A DNA stretch of 64,000 nt from Apostichopus japonicus (lineage: Eukaryota > Echinodermata > Holothuroidea > Aspidochirotida > Stichopodidae), in assembly GCF_037975245.1 (NCBI RefSeq), contig NC_092579.1, positions 1,174,501 to 1,238,500 of the forward strand, given 5' to 3'. The number at the start of each line of letters is the position of its first letter. Position 1 is the stretch's first letter. Of this stretch, positions 37,411 through 49,029 are shown piece after piece. Under the pieces are notes generated by a model. The model did no database searches and was not told the origin of the DNA. It saw only the letters and a list, made by a program, of their open reading frames with translations. The translations under genes and the position numbers were made by a program.

Positions 37411-37537
37411 AGGTCAACAGAGGTCAACAGAGGTCAACAGAGGTCAACAGAGGTCAACAGAGGTCAACAGAGGTCAACAGAGGTCAACAGAGGTCAACAG
37501 AGGTCAACAGAGGTCAACAGAGGTCAACAGAGGTCAA
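37411..37537. repeat. AGGTCAACAG minisatellite, an array of DR4 nuclear-receptor half-sites
   Basis: Twelve perfect 10 bp units and a partial one give 13 AGGTCA half-sites, each separated by ACAG. AGGTCA direct repeats spaced by four are the classic DR4 site for thyroid/LXR-type receptors. TGGTCAAAGGTCA just before adds a DR1-like pair. Two more AGGTCA copies in the same spacing lie at about 36515-36535, upstream of the MITE pair. A regulatory role is inference. Confidence 0.9.
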
Positions 37538-38309
37538 AGTGAAAACCATCCTTTAATGTTTGTTCAGCAGAAGTCTCTCTCTACTGTAAATGAGTCTTTA
37601 CTTATTTTACCTATTGCAAACCCACAAAAGAAAGCCTATATCACTTTCAAGTTTCTCAAATAACTTAATGAAACACGATAACATAAATATATTCTGCTTC
37701 CACTTTCGGTGGTTTTGTGTGTGTGAGTAAGCTATCAAGAATACGCTTGGTCATAATTAAGTACTTTCATTTAATCCTTCCTTCAAACACAGGTAGGTGC
37801 CTTCAAACTTTCACTTTTGTCAGCTTTCAATAGACGTGTTGTTTGTTATTACTTTGGCATATATACTAATGTATGTAATACTTCCTTAAACACAAATGTG
37901 TGCATTAGTCTCTGACTGCCTCTGTACTTCTACCGTATCATAACATGAAGCGGTGTAATAATATGTACTTACAGGTATGCTGCCATATTTTGACACATGC
38001 ATTGTAGAGCGTAACGTATTGTACATCGATATATAGACTAATCTTACGATCTCTATGGAAAACTACAATGAAGAAAGGAGTTATAACGAAGTGACTTCAT
38101 ACAGGAAGAATGTTTGGAGTAGCTGATGATCGTCGCAGCAGACGGCTATACTTGCACGAAGATATCAAATTACGGCCTCCTATTGTCTGATTTATATCGA
38201 AGATATATGAATGAATTTCAAGAACATTGATGTTTCACAAGAAGTTTGATTGAATTAACCAATATTTGGTAGAAATCGGCTTGATATTGGTAGAAATCGA
38301 CTTGACATC

Positions 38310-38643
38310 ATGGAAGACGGACCATGGCCTCCTATCGTCTGGTTTATAATGAAGATATCAGCTATATTTTATTATAGACAAATTGTCGGTCAGCGAAGGT
38401 GTATGTCATGTGAGAAAGAATTTTACAAGAACACCCGACGAGTACGCGACACCGGTAGAACTGTATCTGACGGCTATCGGCGATCCCGTAAACATGAAGA
38501 CTTTGATCTTACGTCCTGCTACGAGACGGTTTATGATGATAGCAGCATAACACGGGAAGGATCATCTAGTGAATGTTTGGCATGTGAATCACTTTGGTGG
38601 GATCGTTATGGTCACGTGATGAAATACACAGAAGAATCGATTG
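38310..38643 (+). CDS. Receptor-like exon 1
   Basis: It starts MEDGPWPPIVWF and ends EESI plus one base; the donor GTAAGA is at 38644. It is Cys- and Arg-rich and mostly hydrophilic. The frame stays open past the donor to 38756, but the residues beyond are intronic. Confidence 0.6.
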
Positions 38644-41298
38644 GTAAGATATACTTAACTGTATGGAAATTGCCACTATGGAAATATCGGCTATCTAAAA
38701 ATATATTGGGATATGTAGGTCAGTATATAGAGTGCGCACGGGAAGGGAGGGGCTGAGAGATCTCCAGGTGTGCTACCTCATGCTTGCCCCCATCTCGTAT
38801 GATATTAATTTAAAAAATTCAAGGAAGAAATTAAAATAAAATATAAAATAAAAATGAGAAAGGAAATGCTAAACTGAGAAAACGAAGGTTATTTCCTTTG
38901 GCATATAGGTTTATCAATAATATATAAGATGGCATTAAATGTTCTATGACAAACGTTTTACACGTTAACGCTTTCATATTTGCACTTCCAATGTGTGTTT
39001 GACTGTTTAAATTTCACTTTATTCCATTCATTATTTTTCTGCACAGGTTTTATAATCGTACTGTAAATTACCGTGTAGTTACAATATAGTGATTTGCAAC
39101 ACAGAAAAGTTTATAAGATACAGTGTGCCCGTTGCAAGATTAAATTTGTGTGAGAAGCTGTGAAAAGTACCCTAAAGTGCTCCCAAATATATATCAATAT
39201 ATGAACCGGAAAAATGAGATAGAAACTAACGAACTCCGACCCACCCCAAAGTACACAACCTACATAGGATGAGAAAGTGTTCACATAGAATGGTAACGAG
39301 ACACTGTCAGTTAAGGAAGTTTCATATATACTGCATAAACTTTGCTGAGTTGTTGATGCTGTTATCATGGGGATGGGCGTGGGTGGTGGGAGGTGGGTGG
39401 TGGAGTGGGTGGTTGCTGTTTGTCAAACTGGGGTTCGAGAAGGGGGCTCTGATAGAAACGTTGGCTTTTATAAAGTGATGCAGAGTACTGACTATAGGAG
39501 AACCCGTGTGAATTTGCTTGGAATTCTTGTGGCACGGACGTGTTAACCTGACCCCTACGGTTCTTTGCGAAGTCTCGTTTTGGCGATAACTGTTTGACCC
39601 TCAGTAAAAACCTGACATCATTTTGTTTCTTTCCAGGTCTCAAGTATTGGAACCACCCAGGAAGTTGGTTCGTCTCCATTCTTATTCTGACTTTCATAAT
39701 TATTCTTGTGACTTACGAAGCTGTCGTACTTGAAAGAAATTATTTCGCTAAACATGATCGCATCGTGAATTTGTTGTCTTACATAGCATTCTACTCTCCA
39801 CTAGTCGTCTTTCCGTGTATGACTGTCTATTCGAAGGTTAGAAGTGCATTCTCTTGGAGGGGAAGAGGAATATGGGCTACAACTCTAAATGCTCGCTTTA
39901 TTGTACAGCGCCTCCAGTTTTTGGATCTTGCTGTCAAAGGTAAACGCTTTATCTTCTATCTATATCTCTTTTCCCGTCCACTCCCCACCACCCCACCTCT
40001 CCACCACTGCGTTGATTTTGTTTCCGTACTGGATACTACAGGATGCTTAGTGAAATAATCGGTACTATGGAGCTCTTCATGACACAGGTATGCGTGCAGC
40101 TGTACAGCAGCATTGTTGTTCTTGCCTTAGTATGCATGTACCGGGGCTCATAGCATCTCTTCACGACACAGGTATTCGTGCAGCTGTATAGCAGCAGTTT
40201 ACTCGTGACTGAGTATGTATGTAAATGGAGCCTCTGACAAAATCTTCATGACGCAGGTATGCGTGCAGCTGTACAGCAGCAGTTTATTCTTGACTGAGTA
40301 TGTCCCATACGTTTACATTTGGCACACGTGGCGTCAAAAGTTTACGAGGATTCTAGACGTAAATTAGAGATAGTTAATGATGTCACTTAAGTATCTGATT
40401 CTTCTTACAGCTGATAATCAATGTTCTTTCAAAAGAAGCGTTTTTAAGGTACCATCAAGTGTAGTATTTCAATATACAGACATGGTTCCTATTCTTTACA
40501 TGGTAATTTGTGCAAATGAACTTATGTGCCATGCCCCCACAAATTCTCTCAATACAGTAATACCAACATTCTTTCTCTCTTACAGGAGTACCGGCGAAAC
40601 ATTTCCTTGTCTTATGTCTCATTTGGCCTGTTTTTGCTGCAACTTACAGAACATATATTAAGTTAGGAATTAGGAGACAGACTGACTTATCTGATAAAAT
40701 TAGTTGTCTAACCGTGGCTATTGCTGAGCTTATATGGGGTTGCTTTATGTTCCAGTTATTTCTGATAAGAATATCTTTTCAAAATCATTTTCAGCTTCTT
40801 TTGAACTTTCTACACAAATTTGAAGGAGAAACAGAATTATGCCAACAAGTAATAAGACGCGTGTTGGTCGATTTTAAATGTTATCAAAAATGCGTAGCTG
40901 CATATATGTCTGTCATGATACCCGCCTGTATCTTAGGCGCTGCGACTAGCATCTCGTGGTTCTACATGGTCAACGACATGGTCAACGATGGTAGCAGAGA
41001 CCACGAGTGGTTTGTAATGGAGAAAAACGTGAATTTTATGATCTGGTCCGATGTCGCCATGTTCTTTTGTCTTGGGCCTCTGGCTATTGGAGGATTCAAC
41101 GCCAACTACATATGGGAGAACTTTCAGATCAGCGTGATCTTCATGAAACGCGATGAAGAGAGGAAATTCTGGGATGATATCATTCGTTTTCTGAAGCAAG
41201 TCCAAGATGACGTGCCACTGATCTCTTTAACCACAGTCCTAGCGATGGTGGGTCTTTACGTCACTGTGGAATTTGGAAAGCAAGTAGTTGACTTTTGA
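38310..41298 (+). CDS. Gustatory-receptor-like 7TM protein, three exons
   Basis: Exons 38310-38643, 39637-39939 and 40586-41298 (1,350 nt) encode 449 residues. Both junctions are phase 1 in split Gly codons with GT-AG sites. After a long hydrophilic N-terminus (~115 residues) seven hydrophobic segments are visible, near residues 122-142, 154-175, 219-236, 253-275, 315-340, 357-380 and 420-440. The protein ends GKQVVDF. The length, cytosolic-looking N-terminus, GGFNANYIWENF before the last segment and the short tail suit the gustatory-receptor-like family, relatives of insect chemoreceptors known from several non-insect animals. These probably form ligand-gated channels in the plasma membrane. 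Family assignment is by topology and pattern only. ATG 38310 is the first start that opens the frame; an upstream non-coding exon is possible. Confidence 0.6.
39637..39939 (+). CDS. Receptor-like exon 2, TM1-TM2
   Basis: The acceptor TTTCTTTCCAG is at 39626-39636 and the donor GTAAAC at 39940. It encodes two strongly hydrophobic segments and ends FLDLAVK. Confidence 0.65.
40586..41298 (+). CDS. Receptor-like exon 3, TM3-TM7
   Basis: The acceptor CTCTCTTACAG is at 40575-40585. It encodes five hydrophobic segments and the stop at 41296-41298. The intron before it has three ~85 bp repeats of GCAGGTATKCGTGCAGCTGT-like sequence near 40083, 40170 and 40252. Confidence 0.7.
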
Positions 41299-41410
41299 AG
41301 AGGGAACGTCGGTAGAAATCTCCGAATCTAGCTTTAACTTCAACATCTGATACACGACTTATGTCACAGATATATACTTTTTCCCTCTGTCGAACATGAC
41401 AAATGGTTAA

Positions 41411-41640
41411 GGAGTGTTAGCTCAGTGGTTAACGCCGGTGCCTTTCAATCATAGGGTCCCCGGTTCGAGTCACTCCAAGATTAATGTATGTCGTCCAGTT
41501 ACATAGTTGACAATTGACAATTCATAATCATGGACGTTAAATATGAATCTAAGAGACTGACTTCGGTCAGCTTGCGGCTTTGATAAGCCAATGATGGCTT
41601 CTTCGCGAGTTCCTGCTTGCAGGAGGATCTAAAATACATA
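41411..41640 (+). mobile_element. tRNA-derived SINE, plus strand
   Basis: The head GGAGTGTTAGCTCAGTGGTT (41411-41430, box A) is followed by GGTTCGAGTC (box B). The body has CATGGACGTTAAATATG, GGTCAGCTTGCGGC and GCGAGTTCCTGCTTGCAGG. The tail is a short (ACAT)n. It is the same family as the minus-strand copy at 8430-8658. Confidence 0.75.
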
Positions 41641-42164
41641 CATACAAACGTACTGATCATCGTGATGCTCGTTAGATCGCTTGAGTCCAATGTGGGATAT
41701 GTATTTCTTTTATTTGCAGTACCGTCTCTCTTTTGCTCATTGTCAATATGCATTTTGATTTTGGAAAATATTTTGAGTTTCTACGTAGTTCAGTGGACAA
41801 ATGATATAACAACGTAGCTAAGTATTCAGTATGCAGATATTGGTATCTAAGTTTATATTTTGTGTTGTCAATAAATCCTACGAATTTTTCGCTTTTGTTA
41901 TAACTCTGGGATTACGTAATGTATGTGTAAGCGTAACATAGTAATACACGGTTGGGTCAGTTAGGTATCTAGCAACTGGCAATCACTCAAATCCATGGAA
42001 AAGAGTACAGGATTGTCAGGGCTGGTTTAAAAGAACAATGTTATCTTACATTGTTGTATTCTGTAAGGTTGTGAAGATGAACCTACATATTAATTATATG
42101 CAAATTAGGTAAAGTATATTTACATATTTGATGCGAAGTTAGTAACATGTAGTATTGCTGTGTC

Positions 42165-42505
42165 CAGGGACGTCGATAGAGGGGGTGTCTCCCCCCCCCC
42201 CAAAAAAAAAAAAAAAAAAACTTGGTAAAACTGACGATAGTTGGAAAATTAAAGTGCGACAGTCGGAATATCCGACTGTCGCACTCTAATTTACCTAGGC
42301 CTATTCCTATATTCCTGTGATTGTGAATGACCTAAAAATGAAAATTTCGGTCAAAATTGACCTTTGATCAGTCATATTTACCACGTTTTCCTTGCCACTT
42401 TGAGAAATTGTATCTCGCGATTCTTATTCTCCACCATACAAACCTTCGTATGATATTGAATACTCTAAAAAAAAATGCCTAATAGAACTACTGTACAACG
42501 TTCGC
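42165..42505. mobile_element. Left-end fragment of the THAP-bearing transposon family
   Basis: It starts CAGGGACGTCGATAGAGGGG and shares CTGACGATAGTTG, CCACGTTTTCCTTG and AAATGCCTAATAGAAC with 20563-20850. It contains a perfect hairpin with 14 bp arms, GTGCGACAGTCGGA (42254-42284). Confidence 0.75.
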
Positions 42506-42658
42506 CAGCTTCAATTCGGTTTATTCATGTACTAATTTTGCTATTGGGTGGGTTGACCGATTTCGCTAGCTTCAAGTAAGTTCAGTATATATATTGTCTC
42601 TATGATATACAATTAAAATACTCAATGCTAGTCAGTAGTAGTTGTAACCGTCCGTTTC

Positions 42659-45600
42659 CAGGTGAGTATCCAGGATTTTCTAACCCGGGGGCGCGAATTA
42701 CTATCTAAGCGGAGCGCCATCATCGGTTGGCGCGGAGCGTACAAGAAAATTTCTGGTTTTGATACCCGGCCCAGATCACCGGAAATGGCACTTCTCGGGC
42801 TTGAAAATGACCAACCAGATGTACACCTTTGCCTGTGAACCAAGTATTTCCCAAAAGTTCTTTTCCATTCATAACCTTTTTGAAGATTGTCACCAGTCGC
42901 ACATCATGTTCGACCTCATCGCATGTCCTATGGATCATTGTTTTTGTAGGTGATTCTACGTCACGGCCCACAATATCCGAAAGCCCCACTTTTCAAGGTT
43001 TTAAGCCCATTTTTTGTTGAGAATTTCAAAATTCACATTTCTCGTGTGATTAAACTCACTTCAAAACATACCCATAATGTTGCAAAAAATTTCATCTATG
43101 GACAACCAATATAGAAAAACCTCCTTGAACCCCTAACAGACTGGTCAAAATTGCACGAGTAGAGGGAAGTTTGATGAAGAATGTTGGTCAGGAAATTTTC
43201 GAAAATTCAGACACAGTTAATTTATTGGTGTACAAATATTGAAACCTCCTATAACGGCTATTATAAAACTTCGTTGAAGGAAATGAAAAACGAACACTAC
43301 ACTCATAGGTCAAGGAGGCGTAGGGGGGGGGGGGGGGCTAACGGAATATTTCTTTCTGAAAATTCGGGCAATATGCTGAGAATTTTCGGGCACCTATACT
43401 GAAAGAAAAATACATTGCAATGATGTAGCTAAAGGAAATGAATTATTTAAAAATTATCTCCTTCGTAATTAAAATAAAGTTCTAAGCTTGGCCGACTAAT
43501 TCGCAATTACTAAGGTAAAAGAGAGTTTTGACATAATTGGGCCTCCATGCTTTTTCTCCATCTACATAGGACAATTCGTTGTTCATGAGCATCCCGCGGT
43601 ATACTGCGCAACTTTCAGTGACCGTACGATACATGATGGCATGCGATGTAATAACCGATGCTTCCTTATATGATATTGACATCAACATGTTGAACGCGCG
43701 CGGAGCGCGCGAAAATGTTGGTTATATTTTTCGGGCAAGTCGTTACAGCTCCCCAAATCAAATTGGGCTGTTTCGCCTTTGACTACACATATAGACAGTT
43801 TTGAGGCTGTTCATCCTGGAACGCCATTTTCATGCTCACTGATATGATCTGATATCTGATGTTTGCTTTACAAATTCGAACAGGCGCGTAGCGAATAATT
43901 TGCCAAGGGAGGGGCGAAGCCTGTAGGCAAACCCAGGAAAAAATTTACCTCAAATTTACCGCGGTAACATACCACACTTACCACGCTTTTACCACAGTTT
44001 ACCGTTCTTTTACCCCAATTTTACCGTAGATTTACCACGCTTTTACCTTAGTTTTACCTTAGTTTACCATGATTTTACACTAATTGTAGGACAGTTTTAC
44101 CTCACATTGAGCATGATTTTGTCCTAATTTTAATCAGCATGTACACAATAATTTGTTTGAATTTCACCCATCAGTGTACTGTATCATAATTTGGCTATAT
44201 GCCTTTACCCTTATTGTAATGGTTGTATGCCTGACATGTAAGTCCTCAGTTGTAGAATGCAACAGTTTTTAATTCATCAAATCCATGGAGGTTTCACACA
44301 TGAGAAAGCTTTGTTGAATTTCAATTACCCTAGCTGGTATGATTCCTGACTCTCTTCATTCGACTTAATTGGTAGTCCAAATTGGACTTTTGATATGTTA
44401 TTGTCCTCAAAGACTTGTTTTAAATGACCTGAGTACTCTGATTATAGATACATAGAGTTGTCAAGTCATTTAATGGACCTGACAGAGAATACCCAAATCT
44501 GAGGACACTGATTGGTCAATTTTTGTGTGCCACAGTGTTGAGGCACAGAAGCTATGCCTTATGTGTGCTAGTTTATATAGTTCTTTTTTCACTTTAAAGG
44601 CTTTTAGGTTCTCCCTAATCATGAAAAAAGAATTAATTGTTGTCTCCTCTTAAATATATCAGGGATTCCATGAAGGAATTCTCTATGTATCTATCCTCTG
44701 CTTGTTTTTTTTTAGGAAAAGAGATGCATACTATAACATATAAGAATAGCAGTTTGTCTCTCTTCTTTATTCAACTCATATCCACAGGTAATTTATATTG
44801 CCAACATTAAGATATGAGTAGAACAAAAGGTTTGTCATATCAGTATTGCAATAATATGGGACACAATCATGGAAAAATTGCTGTAAATGTACCATCATGT
44901 TTCATAGTGTGACCCATATATGTTCTACTGTGGTAAAATCATGGTACAATTATGGTAAATTTACCATAGTATAATTGCACCGTATAGTTTTACCCTATTT
45001 TTACTGTGGTTAATCATGGCACAATTGTAGGAATTTCACCTATGTAGTTTATGTACCATATAAACTTACCCTACTTTTACTACAGTAATACCATGGTAAA
45101 ACTGTGGTAAATTTACCGCAGTAAATGTACCGCACTTTTACCCTACTTATACCGCGGTAATATCATGGTAAAACTGCGGTAAATTTACCGCGGTAAATGT
45201 ACCGCACTTTTACCATACTTTTACCGCGGTAATACCATGGTAAAACTGCGGTAAATGTACCGCGGTTGATTTTACCACAATTTTACCACACATTTACCCT
45301 ATTTACCACACATTTAACATAGTTTACCGCGGTAAAATTAGGGCACATTTTTTGCTGGGAACTATCTAAGCGTAGCGCCACCACGAGTTGGCGCGAAGCG
45401 TACAAGAAAATTTTGGCCGAAAATGCCTCCCAGATCGCTGCAAATGACACTTCCCATGCCTTGTAAGTTACATCTAAGCATTTTCTATTTCGAATTTACT
45501 AGCGATATCATAAAAAAAAAATATGCTCGGGGGGGGGGGGTGCGGCGGTCGCCTCATTCCCGAAATGCGTCATGTTCCCCGACGACTCGGTCGAGTTCGA

Positions 45601-46022
45601 GACCACAGCCACAGTTGGTTTCATAGCACAATTGTTTAAGGCGTCCATACACACACACGCGTTATGATAGACCATATATAGAAAAATGGAAACGTCAAAA
45701 ATGGAGTTGTCGGTGTAAGGGGTAGGGTGAGGCGCATGCCCCTTCCGAAATCCTCGATCCGTCACTGGCTACCCGGCCATGTGTATATAATAGGGTTCAG
45801 CGCCGTGATGATGTCACTGTTCCTCTTTCTCTTCCCGGTGTCTTGGCGTTTATCTTCTACTCCCTCCTTCTTTTTTTCTCTCCTTCTTCTTTTTCTTTTC
45901 CCTTCCTTCCTCTCCTCCTCCTCTTTTTTCCCTTCTTTTTTCCTTTCTCTTCTCTTTTTTTCTCTCCTCTTTTTCTTACCCGGGGGGCGCGCGCCCCCAA
46001 CGCCCCCCTGGATACGCGCCTG
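42659..46022 (+). mobile_element. 3.4 kb composite hAT-like element, with a further insertion
   Basis: It has the same order as 51268-53757: an end CAGGTGAGTATCCAGG, shared module (42700-42752), degenerate CATAGGCGTAGG-type insert (43310-43790), second module (45362-45413), GATCCGTCACTGG, a pyrimidine tract (45865-45985), and CCTGGATACGCGCCTG. The flanks (GTTTC and TATAC) do not match, so one end may have been rearranged. It holds the 1.43 kb insertion at 43932-45359. Confidence 0.7.
43932..45359. mobile_element. 1.43 kb CCCAG...CTGGG element rich in TTACCGCGGTAA palindromes
   Basis: The ends CCCAGGAAAAAATTTACC and TTTTTTGCTGGG are inverted repeats. The sister element at 53116 has the uninterrupted sequence (GTAGGCAAATTATCT), which defines the insertion with a 2-3 bp duplication (AA or AAC). 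Both flanks carry repeated TTACCGCGGTAAA and CCATGGTAAAAC units (43940-44080 and 44930-45330). It is non-coding; the class is unknown. Confidence 0.75.
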
Positions 46023-46446
46023 TATACTGTGTCAAACTAGCAGTGCTTCAATGGTGCATAATGTTACATGCATTTTTGTAGAAAAGCTTCACACTGTACT
46101 ACACACAAGCACTGTATACATCTTTCCCGAAAGGCCAAGGCTCATATTTCAACCATCAAGCAACTTTGTTTAGATTTAATGGTTTTGTCAGACTGCATTG
46201 TGTGACTGTAATCCATATATGATAAGTGTTCTCATCGTTGAAAGCCCTCAGCGGTCGCATATACCTAGGCCTATTATGATCAGAAGTCCCACATTAAGAC
46301 TGATACCGGTACATCCGGCAAGACAAAAGTTCTGAATATGGTACAACCTTGTCACAGTTATTTATTCAGTGTTGACTCTGAGATTTCCAGAGTATCTGCT
46401 TGCACTTCATATGTCGAGCAATGTTTTCAACCTAAGATGAGACTGT

Positions 46447-47930
46447 CATGGGCGGCGATCCGTATTTCCGAGTGGGGGGGGGGGGGGGGGATATGACCTT
46501 GTTGACCATCTAAGCGTAGCGCCACCATGAGTTGGCGCGAAGCGTACAAGAAAATTTTGGGATTTACAAACCCTCTAGATGGCCGGAAACGGCACTTACC
46601 GAGGTTTCCAAGCGGCATATACCCAACTTTAAAATAGGGATATCATATCCGAAATATCTCATAATCAGGATCCAAAATACTTTCTTTAATTTCGGGTGTT
46701 ATTTTGGGAAAATTGCCCCAGTCAATCTTGTTTCAGGCGCTACGTTAGAATGTTCGAGAGCTCTTTTATATTATTCGATGAAGAAAATGGCCTCATGCAG
46801 GCTATTATAGGCCTATACACATGCAATACACAATTACACATAGTTACATTCCTATGTACCGATTGCTAGGGCATCCAGGTGAAACGTGTATTAATCATTA
46901 CCCTGGTAACATGAGATTCTCAGCTGTTCGAGGGAACATGTACGTGTGTAGACCTACTATAGGGCCTATATGAATCATCGAGGTACCTGTAAATGAATCT
47001 GGAGAAACTATCACACAGTAAATACGCGCGTACCATGCATGGAGGGTCATGTGATGTGTTCCAGGGCGGTACTAATATTTTACTCTCCCCATTACGCATG
47101 ATGATTTCACCCAACTAGTACGTAAATGTGTATGCGTGCTTCGAGCAGCAGACGACACCCGTTACCTAGCAATAACCGTGCCTGTAGCCTAACGTGATAG
47201 CTATATTCCGGCTGAGCAGCATTAGGCTCTGTTCCATGGAGAATTCCGTGGTTGCACTGAACTAAACTTTTCCACACAGCACCAAACGCTCACCCTTGAA
47301 ATATAATTCAGACATCGACATTTCCCGCTGCAAGCTCAATGTATCTGCACTTGTTCTGTGCCAGCATGTCTAACGTTAGCATATTAGCACTATTTCGTAG
47401 GCCTGAAGTACCAGTACCTTCTTACGCCGTTACTTCCCATGTTCGATCCGTCTTGGTGCAAATCTTTCACGAAGTCAGTAATACTATTTTCGAACTGCTA
47501 CAGAGAAATATCAGTTTGGTACCACCCTGGAACACATCACATGACCCTCCATGCATGGTACGCGCGCCCAATTGACATGAATCCACCAGATTCATTTACC
47601 TCGATGAAATGAATACTATGAGGGTGCATATATGTACTATATCATTACCGTGGTCGCAATAATACATTTTGTTGTTATAGGGCCAATGAAGCCTACAGTC
47701 AACTATTCTTGCTTTATAAAGACGCTTTATTTGAAAAGATCGCACTGCGTTTATGGTAGGCGAGAAATGAAGCTAAAAAAGAGCCGTACATTCACGATGA
47801 TGCATAAATGTAGGTATGAAAATATTCTTATCCCTGGCATTTGGTGGGGGGATATGGTGTATTACATCCCCTCCACCCATTTTCATGGGGGGATATATCC
47901 CCCCCATCCCCCCCAGGATCGCCGCCCATG
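46447..47930 (+). mobile_element. 1.48 kb hAT-like element, perfect 8 bp duplication
   Basis: The ends CATGGGCGGCGATCC and GGATCGCCGCCCATG are perfect inverted repeats. GAGACTGT flanks both sides (46439-46446 and 47931-47938). The shared module is at 46506-46558. It hosts a nested MITE at 46976-47606. No transposase. Confidence 0.9.
46976..47606. mobile_element. Nested copy of the 643 bp hAT-like MITE
   Basis: The ends CATCGAGGTACC...GTAAATG and CATTTACCTCGATG match those of 11148-11790, as does the body. The flanks ATATGAAT and AAATGAAT agree at 7 of 8 bases. Confidence 0.85.
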
Positions 47931-48539
47931 GAGACTGTTATACTGACCTGAATAATATTTAAGTAAATTTTCTATATTGTGTATCTCTGATATGGCCTTA
48001 TAGTCTTACAGATGACACTGAATAATGTATCTGCTAAACACATTTCTAGGGCCATATAATATATTCAAGAAACTGATCTAGGCTGGTAGAACTGTTCAAG
48101 TGTATAGGATCAAATCACATTGTGACATTTTGTAAAAAAAAAATCGTTTCCATCCCCTGCTTTCTGACCGGCCCTCAAGTCACATCTCTAATTCTTATTG
48201 AAATGAGTCGCTCGTGATGATTTTCTGTAATATTTACAGATTAATAGACACAATTTAAAAACAAATGATTAAACGTACCTATTCGTTACCTATTTAACTC
48301 CATTCAAGTTCAATTAGAAAATGTATGCTCAGGTCAATCAAACTGAAAAGCAAATTGTACCATCGTAACTTGTTTAAAATTACTCTAGAAGTAGAATGTT
48401 ACCAGATTGATGTAAAGAAATAATAAACAACTAGAAACTACTCCAATATAAAATACAACATTCCCTCTTTAAGACATCGCACATACCTTCCAAACAAATG
48501 CCGATTTCCAGCAAATTGAAAGTTGTAAACTAAGCTAGG

Positions 48540-49020
48540 CCTACGCATTTTTTTTTTTTTTTTTTTTTGCAAACCGATGGTTAGGCTACATTTCCCATTG
48601 ACTTAGTGTGGTTGTTAGGCTAACATGAGGCCGAAGGTTGCAGTATCTCATGGATATTTTAGTTCTAGCTAACTGCGTCACAACTTCAGCGAATAAAGAG
48701 ATGCTTAGGCTAGATTTTCCTGTTGACTACGTGTGGTGTTCGGGTACCATGCGCGACGATAGCAGCAAGGAAAGTATGTAAGAAAAGCTACGCAAAGTAT
48801 TGTTTTTTTTTGTGGTTTTTTTGCAAAACGATGATTGGGCTATATTTCCAATTAACTTGGTGTGGTTGTTAGGCTAACGTGTGGTCGAAGATTGCAGTTT
48901 CCATGGATATTTTTATTTTTTATTTGCGACACAACTTGAGCGAATAAACAAATGGCTATAAGTTAGATTTCCATGCTGACTTAGTGTGAAGTATAGCTAC
49001 CATGTGGTCGGAGATTTGTG
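48540..49020. repeat. Two diverged ~265 bp tandem units
   Basis: GTGTGGTTGTTAGGCTAACR and GCGAATAAASARATG phrases recur near 48608/48700 and 48871/48930. Each unit opens with a T-run. Confidence 0.7.
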
Positions 49021-49029
49021 GGGCTTTTA

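Noticed and set aside
37370-37663. 97-codon frame with repeated RSTEVNRGQQ
   Set aside because: The 10 bp minisatellite read in three phases; no gene context.
41411-41475. A functional tRNA gene
   Set aside because: Acceptor-like ends pair (GGAGTG/CACTCC), but there is no proper T stem, and the sequence continues into a SINE body shared with 8430-8658.
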